64,000 nucleotides of DNA from DATATB01 sp036268995 (lineage in GTDB: Bacteria; Planctomycetota; Planctomycetia; Pirellulales; PNKZ01), in NCBI GenBank assembly GCA_036268995.1, contig DATATB010000033.1, forward strand, positions 18,497 to 82,496, in the 5' to 3' direction. Within the stretch, counting starts at the first letter, position 1; the number at the start of each line of letters is the position of its first letter. Of the stretch, positions 46,430-55,212 are shown in pieces. Position numbers and translations under genes: made by a program. Below the pieces are notes generated by a model. It was not told where the DNA came from. It saw only the letters and a program-made list of their open reading frames with translations, and made no database searches.

Positions 46430-46620
46430 TTTTTTTTTTGCTCGCCTTCGTCAGTCACTTTTTCCAACGTCTCGGGGGCAAAATATCCGCCTTCCAACTT
46501 TTTGCCGGCAAACCATTGGCAATAAATATTGTCGATCTGGTCGGTGTTCTTTACCGCCATAACGGGGCCGCCCACGATCAACCGCACTTTATCGCCAACT
46601 TTGAATTTCTTTTCGGCCAT
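46426..46620 (-). CDS. YodC/DUF2158-like small protein
   Basis: A 64-aa protein with KKFKVGDKVRLIVGGPVMAVK and YCQWFAGKKLEGGYFAPETLEKV, the SH3-like pattern of YodC (DUF2158) proteins. It is the first gene of the cassette operon. Such proteins often accompany mobile or stress genes; a binding rather than catalytic role is likely. Confidence 0.75.
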   Translation of the reverse strand: MAEKKFKVGDKVRLIVGGPVMAVKNTDQIDNIYCQWFAGKKLEGGYFAPETLEKVTDEGEQKKN

Positions 46621-46949
46621 ACTTCAATCTCCGTTTCCTCGGGCCTATAAGTCCGTACCGCTGCTAGCATATTCGGGCTTGCCGAGGTTTGTCACAAGGG
46701 TCGGCGGGGAGATAAACCGCTACTTGCCTGAGCCGGAAGCCGCCGCTGTAGCCAATATGCTAAGGCAGCAGAATATCGAAAAACCCCGTGAAATCGGCCC
46801 TATGCGGTTGGCATTAAATCTGGCATTAAACGGGGGTATTTCGGGGCATTTCCGGGCTTTTTCGGGCATATTTTTCTCGCCCGATATAAACCCGAAAAGC
46901 ATTGCCGCATAGAGAGTTGCGACAAAAAAAGAGGGGCCGTTTTGGCTTC
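46621..46949. other. Cassette right-end intergenic region
   Basis: About 330 bases between the YodC-like gene and the right att-like repeat, with the right end repeat at 46808-46831. It presumably holds the operon promoter. A plus-strand open frame crosses it, but the protein looks composed of noncoding sequence. Confidence 0.5.
46808..46831. repeat. End repeat of the cassette, right copy
   Basis: Matches 44559-44582 at 21 of 24 bases, with two TGGCATT boxes. It lies 119 bp from the right att-like core, whereas the left copy lies 53 bp from its core. Confidence 0.6.
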
Positions 46950-46967
46950 CCTCTTGGCTACAGCGCC
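46950..46967. repeat. att-like 18-bp repeat, right
   Basis: Exact copy of tRNA-Cys bases 44489-44506, without the rest of the tRNA. Sequence beyond (46968-47325) has no supported gene. Confidence 0.8.
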
Positions 46968-47325
46968 GTAGCTGGTGAAATGGTAACCCCTGTTGGGCAA
47001 GGGGCTTTGGTGTTGCGATCCTGATTTGCTTGCGGCCGCCGGCGGTTTTGGTCGCCAGTTACGCGTTCGGCCGGACGCACGGTGTTATCGGCATAAACGG
47101 CAAAGTTCTTCATCGGCAGCTTTTGGGCCGCCCATCCGCTAGCATTCGGCCGAAACTCTCGGCCGGCTAACCAGCAGGACCGGCAAGGCCCAGCTAGTGG
47201 CCCCAATTTATCGCCGGGCGGCCGAACCAACAAGACGTCAGCGCCCGCGATTGCTGGCACCGCTTGGGCGATTCGGCCGGGAATTGGCAGCGGATGCGGG
47301 AGCGGCCGGGCGCGCATCGCGGCGT
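46968..47325. other. Intergenic region, no gene seen
   Basis: About 360 bases between the cassette end and the PiT transporter stop. A minus-strand open frame exists, but its product has no recognisable features. Confidence 0.4.
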
Positions 47326-48438
47326 TTAGAGCCGACTGACCAGCTCAAAAGCAATCGCTCCCATGAGCACGGCCAAGGGCAAGGTTACGACCCAGGCGGC
47401 CAGGATTTTGGCAATCGTCCGCACGTCGGCCTGGCCGGTGATCGTGCCGATGCCGAACAGCGCACCGCAACTCACGTGCGTGGTCGAAACGGGCAGGCCC
47501 AACTTGCTGGCGCCGATGACGATCAACCCGGTCAGCAGATTGGCGGTAAAACCTTGACCATGATTCATGGGCGTGATTTTGCGGCTCATGAGTTCGGCCA
47601 CGCGTCGGGCGGCCAGCAATCCGCCGAGCATCATGGCGACGCCCACGGTCAGCGTGCAACCGAACTTGCCGAAAGCCGGCAAGATCAGCAGCAAGGCGGC
47701 GATTTTTGGCGTGTCGTTCAAACCGCGGGCGAAGCTCACAATGCCGGCCGAAAGGTAATGCAGCCGGTCGAGCAATCCGCCGAGTTCAATGCCGACGAGC
47801 CGGCCGACGTAGCGATCGCGGCAGGTGACGGGCGTGCCGACGGTGATGGTCAGATGCTCGACCCGCTCCAGGGCCACGGCGTGCGTGACGGCCGGCACGG
47901 CTTCGATGACTTCCAGGCCGGCGCAAAAGCACGTTTGGCGGGCAATGCCCAATCGCAAACGCAGCCGGTGCAGCGTGAGATAGCACAAGCTCGTAGCGAC
48001 CAAGGCCAGGATCGGACTGAACAGCAGCGGCACAAAAAAGCTGTTCGCCAATCGCTCGAGATCGACGGCCGATCCGGCCGTGTAGCCGGCACCCACCAGG
48101 CCGCCGACCAAGGCATGGGTCGTCGAAACTGGCAAACCCAGCCGCGTCGCCAGCAACACAGTGAGTCCCGCCCCCAGGGCCACGGCGGCCAGGTAGACCG
48201 GTGTGTCGACGAGTTGATCGGCCACCAGGCCGCGGCCGCTGAAGTTCTTGAGGAGCTGCTCGGCCAGAAAAACGGCCGTCAGCGAGCCGAGAAAGGTCGT
48301 CACGCTGGCCCACAGCAAGGCTCGCCCGTAGCTGGCCGTGCCGCTGCCCAGCAGCGTCGCCACTCCTTTGGAATTGTCGTTTGCCCCATTGGCATATGCC
48401 AGACATACGACGGCCAAGAGCGCGACGAGCGGGATCAT
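47326..48438 (-). CDS. PiT-family inorganic phosphate transporter
   Basis: A 370-aa inner-membrane carrier for low-affinity, ion-coupled phosphate uptake. The two family signatures are present: YANGANDNSKGVATLLGSG at the N-terminus and FARGLNDTPKIAALLL in the second half, and GLPVSTTHALVGG and GLPVSTTHVSCGA form the repeated pseudo-symmetric blocks. About ten membrane helices. No PhoU-like gene adjoins. ATG 48438 is chosen; the longer frame to 48501 has no family match. Name pit would be acceptable but the exact subtype is not resolved. Confidence 0.9.
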   Translation of the reverse strand: MIPLVALLAVVCLAYANGANDNSKGVATLLGSGTASYGRALLWASVTTFLGSLTAVFLAEQLLKNFSGRGLVADQLVDTPVYLAAVALGAGLTVLLATRLGLPVSTTHALVGGLVGAGYTAGSAVDLERLANSFFVPLLFSPILALVATSLCYLTLHRLRLRLGIARQTCFCAGLEVIEAVPAVTHAVALERVEHLTITVGTPVTCRDRYVGRLVGIELGGLLDRLHYLSAGIVSFARGLNDTPKIAALLLILPAFGKFGCTLTVGVAMMLGGLLAARRVAELMSRKITPMNHGQGFTANLLTGLIVIGASKLGLPVSTTHVSCGALFGIGTITGQADVRTIAKILAAWVVTLPLAVLMGAIAFELVSRL

Positions 48439-48735
48439 GATTTTAATGCCTGTCGGTCCGAAGTGGGCGAAAGGTCGCAGTGTAACTGCCCGGCGGCGCA
48501 AAGTCTTGTGGCTCGCACTGCGGCGGCAAACTCCCTATTCAGGGCGGAAGCGCTTCCACCCTACGCTCGGATTAGCAGGCAAGGTTTGCCCACAGCGCAG
48601 ATCTTAGTCCGCCTGGGCCAGCCTTGACGGCGATGCTGGGCCCTCTGAAGATTCGCACGCTGGCGGCTCGATAGAAATCCGGGGTTTGTACTCGGGGGCC
48701 GAATCACCAGGCGACGCCAGGCGAAAAGGATTGCT

Positions 48736-49074
48736 ATGTTGTTCATGCTCAAGCCGCTGGTTCGTGTTCGTGATCGCCGCTGGCTGGTCAAGAATGTCAA
48801 CGCGCTGGCCACGCAGGTAACGGCCGCGGTGACCCCCACCCTGTCGGCCCAAGTGCTCGGCATGTCGAAGGCCGAAGCCCGGGGATACATTCGCGCCAAG
48901 GCGATGCCGGCTGTCGAGGCGGAGCTGGACCGGATCGTGCTCGAGCGGCCGGCGCTGCATGGTGCCGTCGAGCCGCTGTTCGTCCAGGGGCTGATCGAGC
49001 GGATCATTCGCCTGGCACTGGACGACGTGACCCACGGTCGCGTGCTGCGGGGCGAGCAGCGTCGAGCGGCCTAA
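48736..49074 (+). CDS. Hypothetical protein, 112 aa
   Basis: A 112-aa cytoplasmic protein rich in Ala, Leu and Arg, with largely helical sequence (VKNVNALATQVTAAVTPTLSAQVLG, EAELDRIVLERPAL) and no known domain. AAAGGA before the ATG supports translation. It converges with the beta-RFAP synthase gene, ending 6 bp before it. Function unknown. Confidence 0.6.
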   Translation: MLFMLKPLVRVRDRRWLVKNVNALATQVTAAVTPTLSAQVLGMSKAEARGYIRAKAMPAVEAELDRIVLERPALHGAVEPLFVQGLIERIIRLALDDVTHGRVLRGEQRRAA

Positions 49075-49080
49075 GCGTGC

Positions 49081-50052
49081 TTACGCGTCTGGCTCACGTG
49101 TAATCACGGCGCCATGGTTGGCCGGGACGGCGACTTCGAAGGTGGCATCAGCAGTCACCGGATCGGCCCGCAGAACTTGCGCCAACTCGTCGGCTGTGCC
49201 GCGATCGGGCAGCAGGGCGGCCAGCGTCGGTCCCCATGAACTTTGAATGATGCCGCCGATGCCCATCGCTCGCACGCGGCCGACGATTTCGGCCAGCCGC
49301 GGACTGGCGTACGCGCTGCCTTGCTCGGTCGCAAAGCAAGCGCCGGCCAGATGCCCGTAGTCGAAATACGCCTGGCTGAAATGCGCGAAGTCGCCCGCCT
49401 GGGCCGCCGGCAATAGATCCAGCAGTGCCAGCCGGCAAAGCCGCTCGGTCGTGAGCAGCGGAATAGCCGGCAGCCGGTCGAAGGCCTGCATCTCGGCCTC
49501 GCCCGACAGGCCTTGGTCGCCAGTAGGCGTGATGAGCAGAAACCGCCAGCGGGCGGGCAAGTCGACGCGCGCCACCAGCGGACCGAGCTCGTCGCGCCGC
49601 TGCTTGCCGGCTTCGACCAGCAATCCGCCCACGGCGAAGCCGTGCAGGCCGATCGCCGAGCGCAAGCCGCGACCGGTGGCGGCGGCCAGTTGCCGGGCAT
49701 CGCACGGCGGGCGACCGGCGTGCGCGTTCAACCCGGCGGCCACCGCGAGGGCCAATTGCGTGCCGCTGCCCAAACCGGCATGCGCCGGCGGCGCACGGCA
49801 CACGTCGATGCGGCAGGCCGGCGGTTCGGCAAACCAGCCGGCGGCGACCAGCCGGCCGACGCACTGGCTCACACGATCGGTTTCCGCGCCGGTGGCAACG
49901 AAGCCGTCGGCGGGCGAAACGGTCAATTCCAGGCCCGGCCGATCGATCATCATGCCCACGCCGCCAAAGCGGCGCACGTCGGGACGGCCGAACGAAAACA
50001 TGCCGCAGTGCAGGCGACTGGAGGCGACAACCCTGGTGATCGAGCTACTCAT
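49081..50052 (-). CDS. Beta-RFAP synthase
   Basis: A 323-aa GHMP-kinase-fold enzyme: beta-ribofuranosylaminobenzene 5'-phosphate synthase, which joins p-aminobenzoate and PRPP in the first committed step of tetrahydromethanopterin synthesis. Visible features are RLHCGMFSFGRPD and GVGMMIDRPG at the N-terminus, the phosphate loop AHAGLGSGTQLALAVAAGL, and a C-terminal MGIGGIIQSSWGPT. It is the last gene of the cluster with DUF447, pabA, pabB and DUF6513, which fits the pathway, since PabAB supplies the p-aminobenzoate. Confidence 0.9.
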   Translation of the reverse strand: MSSSITRVVASSRLHCGMFSFGRPDVRRFGGVGMMIDRPGLELTVSPADGFVATGAETDRVSQCVGRLVAAGWFAEPPACRIDVCRAPPAHAGLGSGTQLALAVAAGLNAHAGRPPCDARQLAAATGRGLRSAIGLHGFAVGGLLVEAGKQRRDELGPLVARVDLPARWRFLLITPTGDQGLSGEAEMQAFDRLPAIPLLTTERLCRLALLDLLPAAQAGDFAHFSQAYFDYGHLAGACFATEQGSAYASPRLAEIVGRVRAMGIGGIIQSSWGPTLAALLPDRGTADELAQVLRADPVTADATFEVAVPANHGAVITREPDA

Positions 50053-50084
50053 GCCCTACAAGCTAAGCGCCCGGCGTCTGGCGC

Positions 50085-50678
50085 TCAACTGCCCCGCTCG
50101 GGCGGACTGTCTGGCTGGACGCCTGCGCGCGTCACATAATCGGCAAGAAACTCGAATGCCCGCTGCTCGGCATCGCCGCCGGTTTTCTGCACGGGCACGC
50201 GCAGCCGATCGATTTCGGCCTGGATTTCGGCCAGTGACAGCAGGTGGATGCGGGTCGCGAGAATGGCGGCTTCGAGCACGGCGTGCTTGGCCCGATTGAA
50301 GCCGAAAAAGTCGCGCAGCCGCCCCCGGTCGATCGCTTCCGCCTCGATCTCGGTGCGCTGCTGGCGATCGTCGATCCTGCGAACTCGCAAGGCGTACCAG
50401 CGGCAGGCCTCGGAAAGGATCCAGCCTTCGACGGCTCGGGCCGGCTCGAGCGCTGGCGGAGGAACAACCGTCCCCACGGCGGCGCGGGCAATCATCTCCA
50501 CGTCGTCGGTGATATGGAACACGCCCTGACCGGTACGTTTGAGATTGGCGAAGGTGGTCGAAGTCTGGAACGGACGCAAGCAGAAGGCGTTCATTGCGGC
50601 GTCGACGACCGGTCCCATCGGCGCAATATTGACCGAGCCATCGGCGTTTACGGTCGTCATCAGGCCTTCGAGGATCAT
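50085..50678 (-). CDS. DUF447 family protein
   Basis: A 197-aa protein with MTTVNADGSVNIAPMGPVVD and FCLRPFQTSTTFANLKRTGQGVFHITDD, the flavin-reductase-like split-barrel pattern of DUF447. This family is a standard companion of methanopterin genes in methylotrophs and planctomycetes. Its step is unknown. It starts 61 bp after the pabA stop and 32 bp before beta-RFAP synthase. Confidence 0.85.
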   Translation of the reverse strand: MILEGLMTTVNADGSVNIAPMGPVVDAAMNAFCLRPFQTSTTFANLKRTGQGVFHITDDVEMIARAAVGTVVPPPALEPARAVEGWILSEACRWYALRVRRIDDRQQRTEIEAEAIDRGRLRDFFGFNRAKHAVLEAAILATRIHLLSLAEIQAEIDRLRVPVQKTGGDAEQRAFEFLADYVTRAGVQPDSPPERGS

Positions 50679-50739
50679 TGGAGGATTCTTACTTGTCTAA
50701 CAGGAGGTCGCAAGCGGTCGGCAAGCTGCTCCAGCGCGG

Positions 50740-51399
50740 TCAAAAGGCCACGGGCCGCGCCGCGACGGGCAGTGGAGGCTCGGGCCGGGATTCGAGTTCC
50801 GGGGTGAGCGCGTCGGGGTCGAGCGATTCGAGCCCGGCGCGGTGCAGAAAATTCGCGAGCAGCGTGTAGCCCGACTGCGTGAGGATCGACTCGGGATGGA
50901 ACTGCACGCCCACGACCGGCCGCTCGCGATGCTCGATGGCCATGACCACGCCGTCGGCCGTGCGGCCGGTAACTTCCAGAAACTCGGGAAGGCTGGCTTC
51001 TTCGACCACCAGCGAATGATACCGGCAGGCCAGAAACGGATTCGCCAGGCCGGCCAGCACGCCTTGATCCGAATGAAACACGCGCGACGCACGGCCGTGC
51101 ACCGGCTCGCGAGCGCGGATCACGCGTCCACCCAGCGCGGCGGCGATCGCCTGGTGCCCCAGACAGACGCCCAGGATCGGCAACTCGCCGTGCAGGCTGC
51201 GCACGATGTCGATGGACGAGCCGGCCTGCTCGGGAGCGCACGGACCCGGCGAGAGCACGACGGCGGCCGGACGCAGCTTGCGCACGCCGGCGGCATCGAT
51301 CTGGTCGTTGCGGACAACGCGCACGTCGTGTCCCAGCCGCTGGAAATAGCGGGCCAGGTTGAACACGAAACTGTCGTAGTTGTCGATCAGCAGAATCAT
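50740..51399 (-). CDS. pabA: Aminodeoxychorismate synthase, glutamine amidotransferase subunit
   Basis: A 219-aa class I glutamine amidotransferase. MILLIDNYDSF start, C79 in GVCLGHQ as nucleophile, and the His-Glu of VGVQFHPES. It passes ammonia to PabB to make 4-amino-4-deoxychorismate for p-aminobenzoate. ATG 51399 is 24 bp from the pabB stop; a TTG at 51423 would extend the N-terminus. An anthranilate role (TrpG) is possible by sequence, but the methanopterin neighbours make PabA more likely. Confidence 0.85.
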   Translation of the reverse strand: MILLIDNYDSFVFNLARYFQRLGHDVRVVRNDQIDAAGVRKLRPAAVVLSPGPCAPEQAGSSIDIVRSLHGELPILGVCLGHQAIAAALGGRVIRAREPVHGRASRVFHSDQGVLAGLANPFLACRYHSLVVEEASLPEFLEVTGRTADGVVMAIEHRERPVVGVQFHPESILTQSGYTLLANFLHRAGLESLDPDALTPELESRPEPPLPVAARPVAF

Positions 51400-51423
51400 G
51401 CGTGGAGTTTGGCGGTCTGCCAA

Positions 51424-52881
51424 TCAATCGGTCAAGGCTCGCAACAGGCCTTCCGCTTTGTGCCAGGTTTCCTGGTATTCACCGGCCGGATCGGATTGGG
51501 CCACGATGCCGCCGCCGACGGGCGCTTGCCACCATCCGCGGCCGGCCGTGATGGTCCGGATCAGGATATTGGAATCGAAAGCGCCGTCAGAGCCAAGATA
51601 GGCGAGCGAGCCGCAATACGCGCCCCGCGCGGTGGGCTCCAGCTCGGCGATGATTTCCATGGCCCGAATCTTGGGAGCGCCCGTGATCGAGCCGCCGGGA
51701 AACGCCGCCCGCAGCAGGTCGAGCGGACCACGGCCGGGGGCCAAGACGCCACGAATCGACGACACCAGGTGCTGCACAAACTCGTAAGTCTCGAGCCGGC
51801 ACAGATCGACCACCTGCACGCTCTCGGGCAGGCAGACGCGCGACAGGTCGTTGCGGAGCAGGTCGACGATCATCACGTTCTCGGCGCGATCCTTGGCGCT
51901 TTCTTGCAGCTCGTCGCCGCTAAACAGGTCGGCTTCGGGCAACGCAGTGCGCGGACGCGTGCCCTTGATCGGCCGGGCTTCCACCTGCCCGGCGATCGAA
52001 CGCAGAAAACGCTCGGGCGAGGCGCTCACGATCTGAAACCGGCCCAGGTCGAAGTATCCGGCAAACGGGGCCGGATTGCGGCTGCGCAGGCGGCGATAGA
52101 GCGACACCGAGTCCCCGGCCGCCGGATAGAGCAAGCGTTGCGACAGGTTGACCTGAAAAATATCACCGGCACGCACATACTCGATGGCCCGCGCGACAGC
52201 CTCGAGATACCCTTCGCGCGAAAAATTGCTGGTCAGCCCCGCGAAACGACCGGTGGCAAACTGCTGGGCAAGCTGCGAACTGGCCAGCCGGTCGGCGGCA
52301 TTGGCGGCCGGGCGCGGTGCGGCCGGCGTGTCGAGCCACGCTCGAAATTGAGCGAGCCGATCGTGCGCGCGACGCCGACGGCGGCCGGGATCGCGCTCGG
52401 GCCAGCCTTGCGACACGATCCAAGACTGTGACAGTCCATGATCGAACGCCACGACCACGTCGTACAAACCCATCGCCAGCGCCGGCACGCCAAACTCGTC
52501 GATTGCCGGCATCGGCAGCCGTTCGAGTTCTCGGCCCAAATCGTAGCTCACCAGCCCGGCCGGACCGCCCTGAAAAGGAGGTAGGCCGGCGAGTGACGGG
52601 CTGACGAAATCCCGCATCCGCTCGGCCAGCAGCGCTAGTGCATCGCCGCGGTTGTCGCCCTCGGCCCCCGCCGCGATTTCCAAGTAGTCGAAGGGGTCGG
52701 CCGTGACGAACGAATAGCGGCCCAAGACCGGATCGCGCCGGGCACTGTCGAAGAACAAACAGTGCGGCCGATCGGCTAGCCGCAGAAATGCCTGTTCGGC
52801 GTCAATCTCCGGCGGCAAGGCGGCAACCAGCGGAAGCCCGGCCACGTCTGGCCGCGTGGTCCCGGTTGGCGGCTGGCTCAT
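51424..52881 (-). CDS. pabB: Aminodeoxychorismate synthase component I
   Basis: A 485-aa chorismate-binding enzyme. The C-terminal domain shows IKGTRPR, DRAENVMIVDLLRNDLSRVC and GSITGAPKIRAMEII, followed by RGAYCGSLAYLG, all typical of PabB/TrpE. It aminates chorismate using ammonia from PabA. The start overlaps the stop of the DUF6513 gene by 4 bp, so the genes are coupled. I call PabB rather than TrpE from context. Confidence 0.87.
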   Translation of the reverse strand: MSQPPTGTTRPDVAGLPLVAALPPEIDAEQAFLRLADRPHCLFFDSARRDPVLGRYSFVTADPFDYLEIAAGAEGDNRGDALALLAERMRDFVSPSLAGLPPFQGGPAGLVSYDLGRELERLPMPAIDEFGVPALAMGLYDVVVAFDHGLSQSWIVSQGWPERDPGRRRRRAHDRLAQFRAWLDTPAAPRPAANAADRLASSQLAQQFATGRFAGLTSNFSREGYLEAVARAIEYVRAGDIFQVNLSQRLLYPAAGDSVSLYRRLRSRNPAPFAGYFDLGRFQIVSASPERFLRSIAGQVEARPIKGTRPRTALPEADLFSGDELQESAKDRAENVMIVDLLRNDLSRVCLPESVQVVDLCRLETYEFVQHLVSSIRGVLAPGRGPLDLLRAAFPGGSITGAPKIRAMEIIAELEPTARGAYCGSLAYLGSDGAFDSNILIRTITAGRGWWQAPVGGGIVAQSDPAGEYQETWHKAEGLLRALTD

Positions 52882-54296
52882 GGCTGCTCCTCGGGCTCGT
52901 CCGGGCCGGCAGCCAGGTCGACTTTTCGTGGGCGATGCGAGACCTCGGGCCGCGTGAGGAAACCCCAATCCAGGGCTTCGTCCTGGCGATACTGCTTGCC
53001 AAGCGTCAGGGCCGTGACGGCCTTGGCCATTTCATAGCCCAAGTAGAACGCGTGGCCCGGGTCGAGATTTTTCGGGCCGGTCGCCTGAAGTTGAGTAAGC
53101 AGCTCGAAAGGATCGGAGCCCGTGAGGTGCAAGTTGGCGGAAATCAAATGCAGCTTGCCCCCTTCGGCAAACACCCGGTAATTATGATCGCGGACTTGCT
53201 CGGCCAGCCGGTCCAGCTCGGCCGGGCTGTAGCCCAGCAGCTTCGGGTCGCGAAGCATCACGAGCCGCGGCTCGGCACGCTTGGGCAGCGAGTGGTTGTG
53301 GACGGCATAGTACACCAGCCGCCGCGCCAGGTCGCACTCGCGCACGCTGGTGCGGGCCCAGTTGATCACCTCGGTGGTCAGGACGCCGCGAATGCCCTGC
53401 TCCTGGCAAAAGCCCAGCAGCAGCACGTTGATCGGAGCCGAATCGGCGTCGGTCAGCTCGGTGAGGTTGCCGATGCCCATGAACATTTCCGCGTCGGGAT
53501 ATCGCTCGCGCACGGTCAGGTACCGGCCCAAGCTGCGGGCGAATCCAAAGCCGATCGGCTCGAGCACCGGGTCGATTCGCAGCGGCACGCCCGCGGCGGC
53601 CAGCCACTCGACCGTTTCGTCGAGGCCTTCGAGCGTCTCGGGCACGTCGGGCACGACCACCACTTCGCAGCCCCAATCGGCCGCGTGATCGCGATTCGAC
53701 GAATTGACCGAAAGCACGAGTTCGGCGCCCGCCCGAACGGCCGGCGCAATCTCGGCCGGGTTGAGGCTGTCGATCGAGACGCGATGTCCCGCGTCGCGCA
53801 GCGCTCTTACCACGTCGGCCACGCCGCTCCAGGTGCCGCCGGGATCGCAGCCGACGTCGATCACGTCGGCCCCCTGGGCTGCAAGTTCGGCCGCCATGCG
53901 CCGGATGTCGTCGAGCTCGAGCCGCGGCGCGTGATTGATCTCGGCCACGATCTCGATGTCGTAAGCATCGAGCGTGGCGGCCCGACGCGATTGCTGGCCG
54001 AAAAATTCCGGCAGGTTGTGCAGATCCTTCGGTCCACGCTCGACCGGCACACCGGCCACCGCGGCAATGGGCGCCAGATCGCCCTGGCAATAGCCGGGCA
54101 CCACCACGCGCGTGGCCTCCGGCGGCACGCGCAGCTTGCGGGCGATCCACTCGGGCGTCATCAGCGCCGCGACCGTGATGTTCAGCACGCTGAGCGAGTA
54201 GTCGAAGCCGGCCCGGGGCGCCAGTTCATCCAGCATGCGGCGCAGCGAAAACTCCGCCAGCCGGCCGGTTACGAAATGGATGTGCTCACGCGGCAT
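52878..54296 (-). CDS. DUF6513 dihydropteroate-synthase-like protein
   Basis: A 472-aa protein of the dihydropteroate-synthase-related family found in methanopterin clusters. The start HIHFVTGRLAEFSLRRML and later ADVIDVGCDPGGTWSGVADVVRAL and RVSIDSLNP resemble the TIM-barrel of FolP. It may join the pterin and aminobenzene parts of the cofactor; this is proposed, not demonstrated here. It overlaps pabB by 4 bp and follows the SDR gene by 20 bp. Confidence 0.85.
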   Translation of the reverse strand: MPREHIHFVTGRLAEFSLRRMLDELAPRAGFDYSLSVLNITVAALMTPEWIARKLRVPPEATRVVVPGYCQGDLAPIAAVAGVPVERGPKDLHNLPEFFGQQSRRAATLDAYDIEIVAEINHAPRLELDDIRRMAAELAAQGADVIDVGCDPGGTWSGVADVVRALRDAGHRVSIDSLNPAEIAPAVRAGAELVLSVNSSNRDHAADWGCEVVVVPDVPETLEGLDETVEWLAAAGVPLRIDPVLEPIGFGFARSLGRYLTVRERYPDAEMFMGIGNLTELTDADSAPINVLLLGFCQEQGIRGVLTTEVINWARTSVRECDLARRLVYYAVHNHSLPKRAEPRLVMLRDPKLLGYSPAELDRLAEQVRDHNYRVFAEGGKLHLISANLHLTGSDPFELLTQLQATGPKNLDPGHAFYLGYEMAKAVTALTLGKQYRQDEALDWGFLTRPEVSHRPRKVDLAAGPDEPEEQP

Positions 54297-54316
54297 ACTG
54301 CATGCTTACGCGGAGC

Positions 54317-55084
54317 TTACGTCCGACGCAAGCCGCCATTGACCGGCAACACCTGTCCGGTAATGAATCCGGCTGCCGGCGAAGCCAGAAAGCACACGAC
54401 GCGGGCCACGTCTTCCGGAGTGCCCCAGCGGTCCAAGAGCGACTCGCGCCGGGCCCGCTGCTGCCAGGCCTCGGAGGCGTCCTGGCCCCAGGCGGTGCGA
54501 ATCCAGCCGGGCGCCACGCAGTTGACGCGCACGTGCGGCGCAAGCGACTGGGCCAGGCTTTTGGAAAAAGCCATCACGGCCCCTTTCGTGGCGGCAAAGA
54601 GTTCGCCGCTGTCGCCCGCCATGCCAAGCTCGGCCTGGTCCCAGCCCATGTTGATAATCGCGCCCGCGGACCGCTCTTGCATCCGCGCTCCGATCAGCCG
54701 CGACAGGTGCATCGTGCCGCACACGTCCACCTGCCAGAGCAGCGCCAGCTTGCGCTCGAACGGCCAGCCGGCCGGCGGGCCGGTGAGCACGTCGGCCCCG
54801 GCATTGTTGAACCAAATGTCGATGCTCCCGCGCCGTTGCCAGGCCTGCTCGACGAGCTGCTCACGCTGAGCCGGATCGGCCACGTCGGCCAGCAGTACGT
54901 CGGCTTGTGCGCCGGATGCCCGCAATTCCGCCGCGACAGCCTCGGCCGCATCGGCGCGGCGGCCATGCACGAGCACACTCGCGCCGGCAGCAGCCAAAGC
55001 CACGGCCGTCGCCCGGCCAATGCCACTGGTCGCCCCGGTGACCAGAGCGGAGAGGCCGGTGAGCGGGGGGGCGGAGCTGGACAT
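54317..55084 (-). CDS. SDR-family protein with altered active site
   Basis: A 255-aa classical SDR with TGATSGIG at residues 16-23, NNAG at 93-96 and the C-terminal GQVLPVNGG. The catalytic Tyr is Phe163 in GELFAATK (Lys167 kept), and the usual catalytic Ser position in INMGWDQ is also not Ser. So it may not be a normal dehydrogenase. Position at the head of the methanopterin genes suggests a pterin-related role, such as a reductase or scaffold. Sequence was checked at the codon level (TTT). Confidence 0.85.
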   Translation of the reverse strand: MSSSAPPLTGLSALVTGATSGIGRATAVALAAAGASVLVHGRRADAAEAVAAELRASGAQADVLLADVADPAQREQLVEQAWQRRGSIDIWFNNAGADVLTGPPAGWPFERKLALLWQVDVCGTMHLSRLIGARMQERSAGAIINMGWDQAELGMAGDSGELFAATKGAVMAFSKSLAQSLAPHVRVNCVAPGWIRTAWGQDASEAWQQRARRESLLDRWGTPEDVARVVCFLASPAAGFITGQVLPVNGGLRRT

Positions 55085-55100
55085 GGAAACGAAATGCAGA

Positions 55101-55207
55101 GTGAAAAGTGGATAGTGAAAAGTGAAAAGTGGAAGAGAAGAAAAGTTGCGGCGACCGGCGCTTATTTTTTACTTTTCACTATTCACTATCCACGATTCAC
55201 TTTTCAC
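55101..55207. repeat. Imperfect inverted repeat of GTGAAAAGTG units
   Basis: The left arm (55101-55131, GTGAAAAGTG repeated) and right arm (55171-55207) are near reverse complements with a short gap, around a central AGTTGCGGCGACCGGCGC. It lies between the anti-sigma stop and the SDR start, both on the minus strand, and may terminate the sigma/anti-sigma transcript. Resembles planctomycete filler repeats. Confidence 0.65.
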
Positions 55208-55212
55208 TTCCC

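Larger units (their letters stand above)
44507..46967. mobile_element. tRNA-Cys-associated cassette without integrase
   Basis: A 2.46-kb segment bounded by the exact 18-bp att-like repeats at 44489-44506 and 46950-46967. It carries a second pair of end repeats (44559-44582 and 46808-46831; TGGCATT...TGGCATTAAAC, 21 of 24 bases alike). The contents are more AT-rich than the flanks: a four-gene minus-strand operon and a C-terminal gene relic near the left end. No recombinase gene is intact, so it would depend on one in trans or has lost its own. Confidence 0.7.

Noticed and set aside
46529..46912. 127-codon plus-strand frame over the cassette end
   Set aside because: It crosses the antisense of the YodC-like gene and the end repeat, without a plausible start or family.
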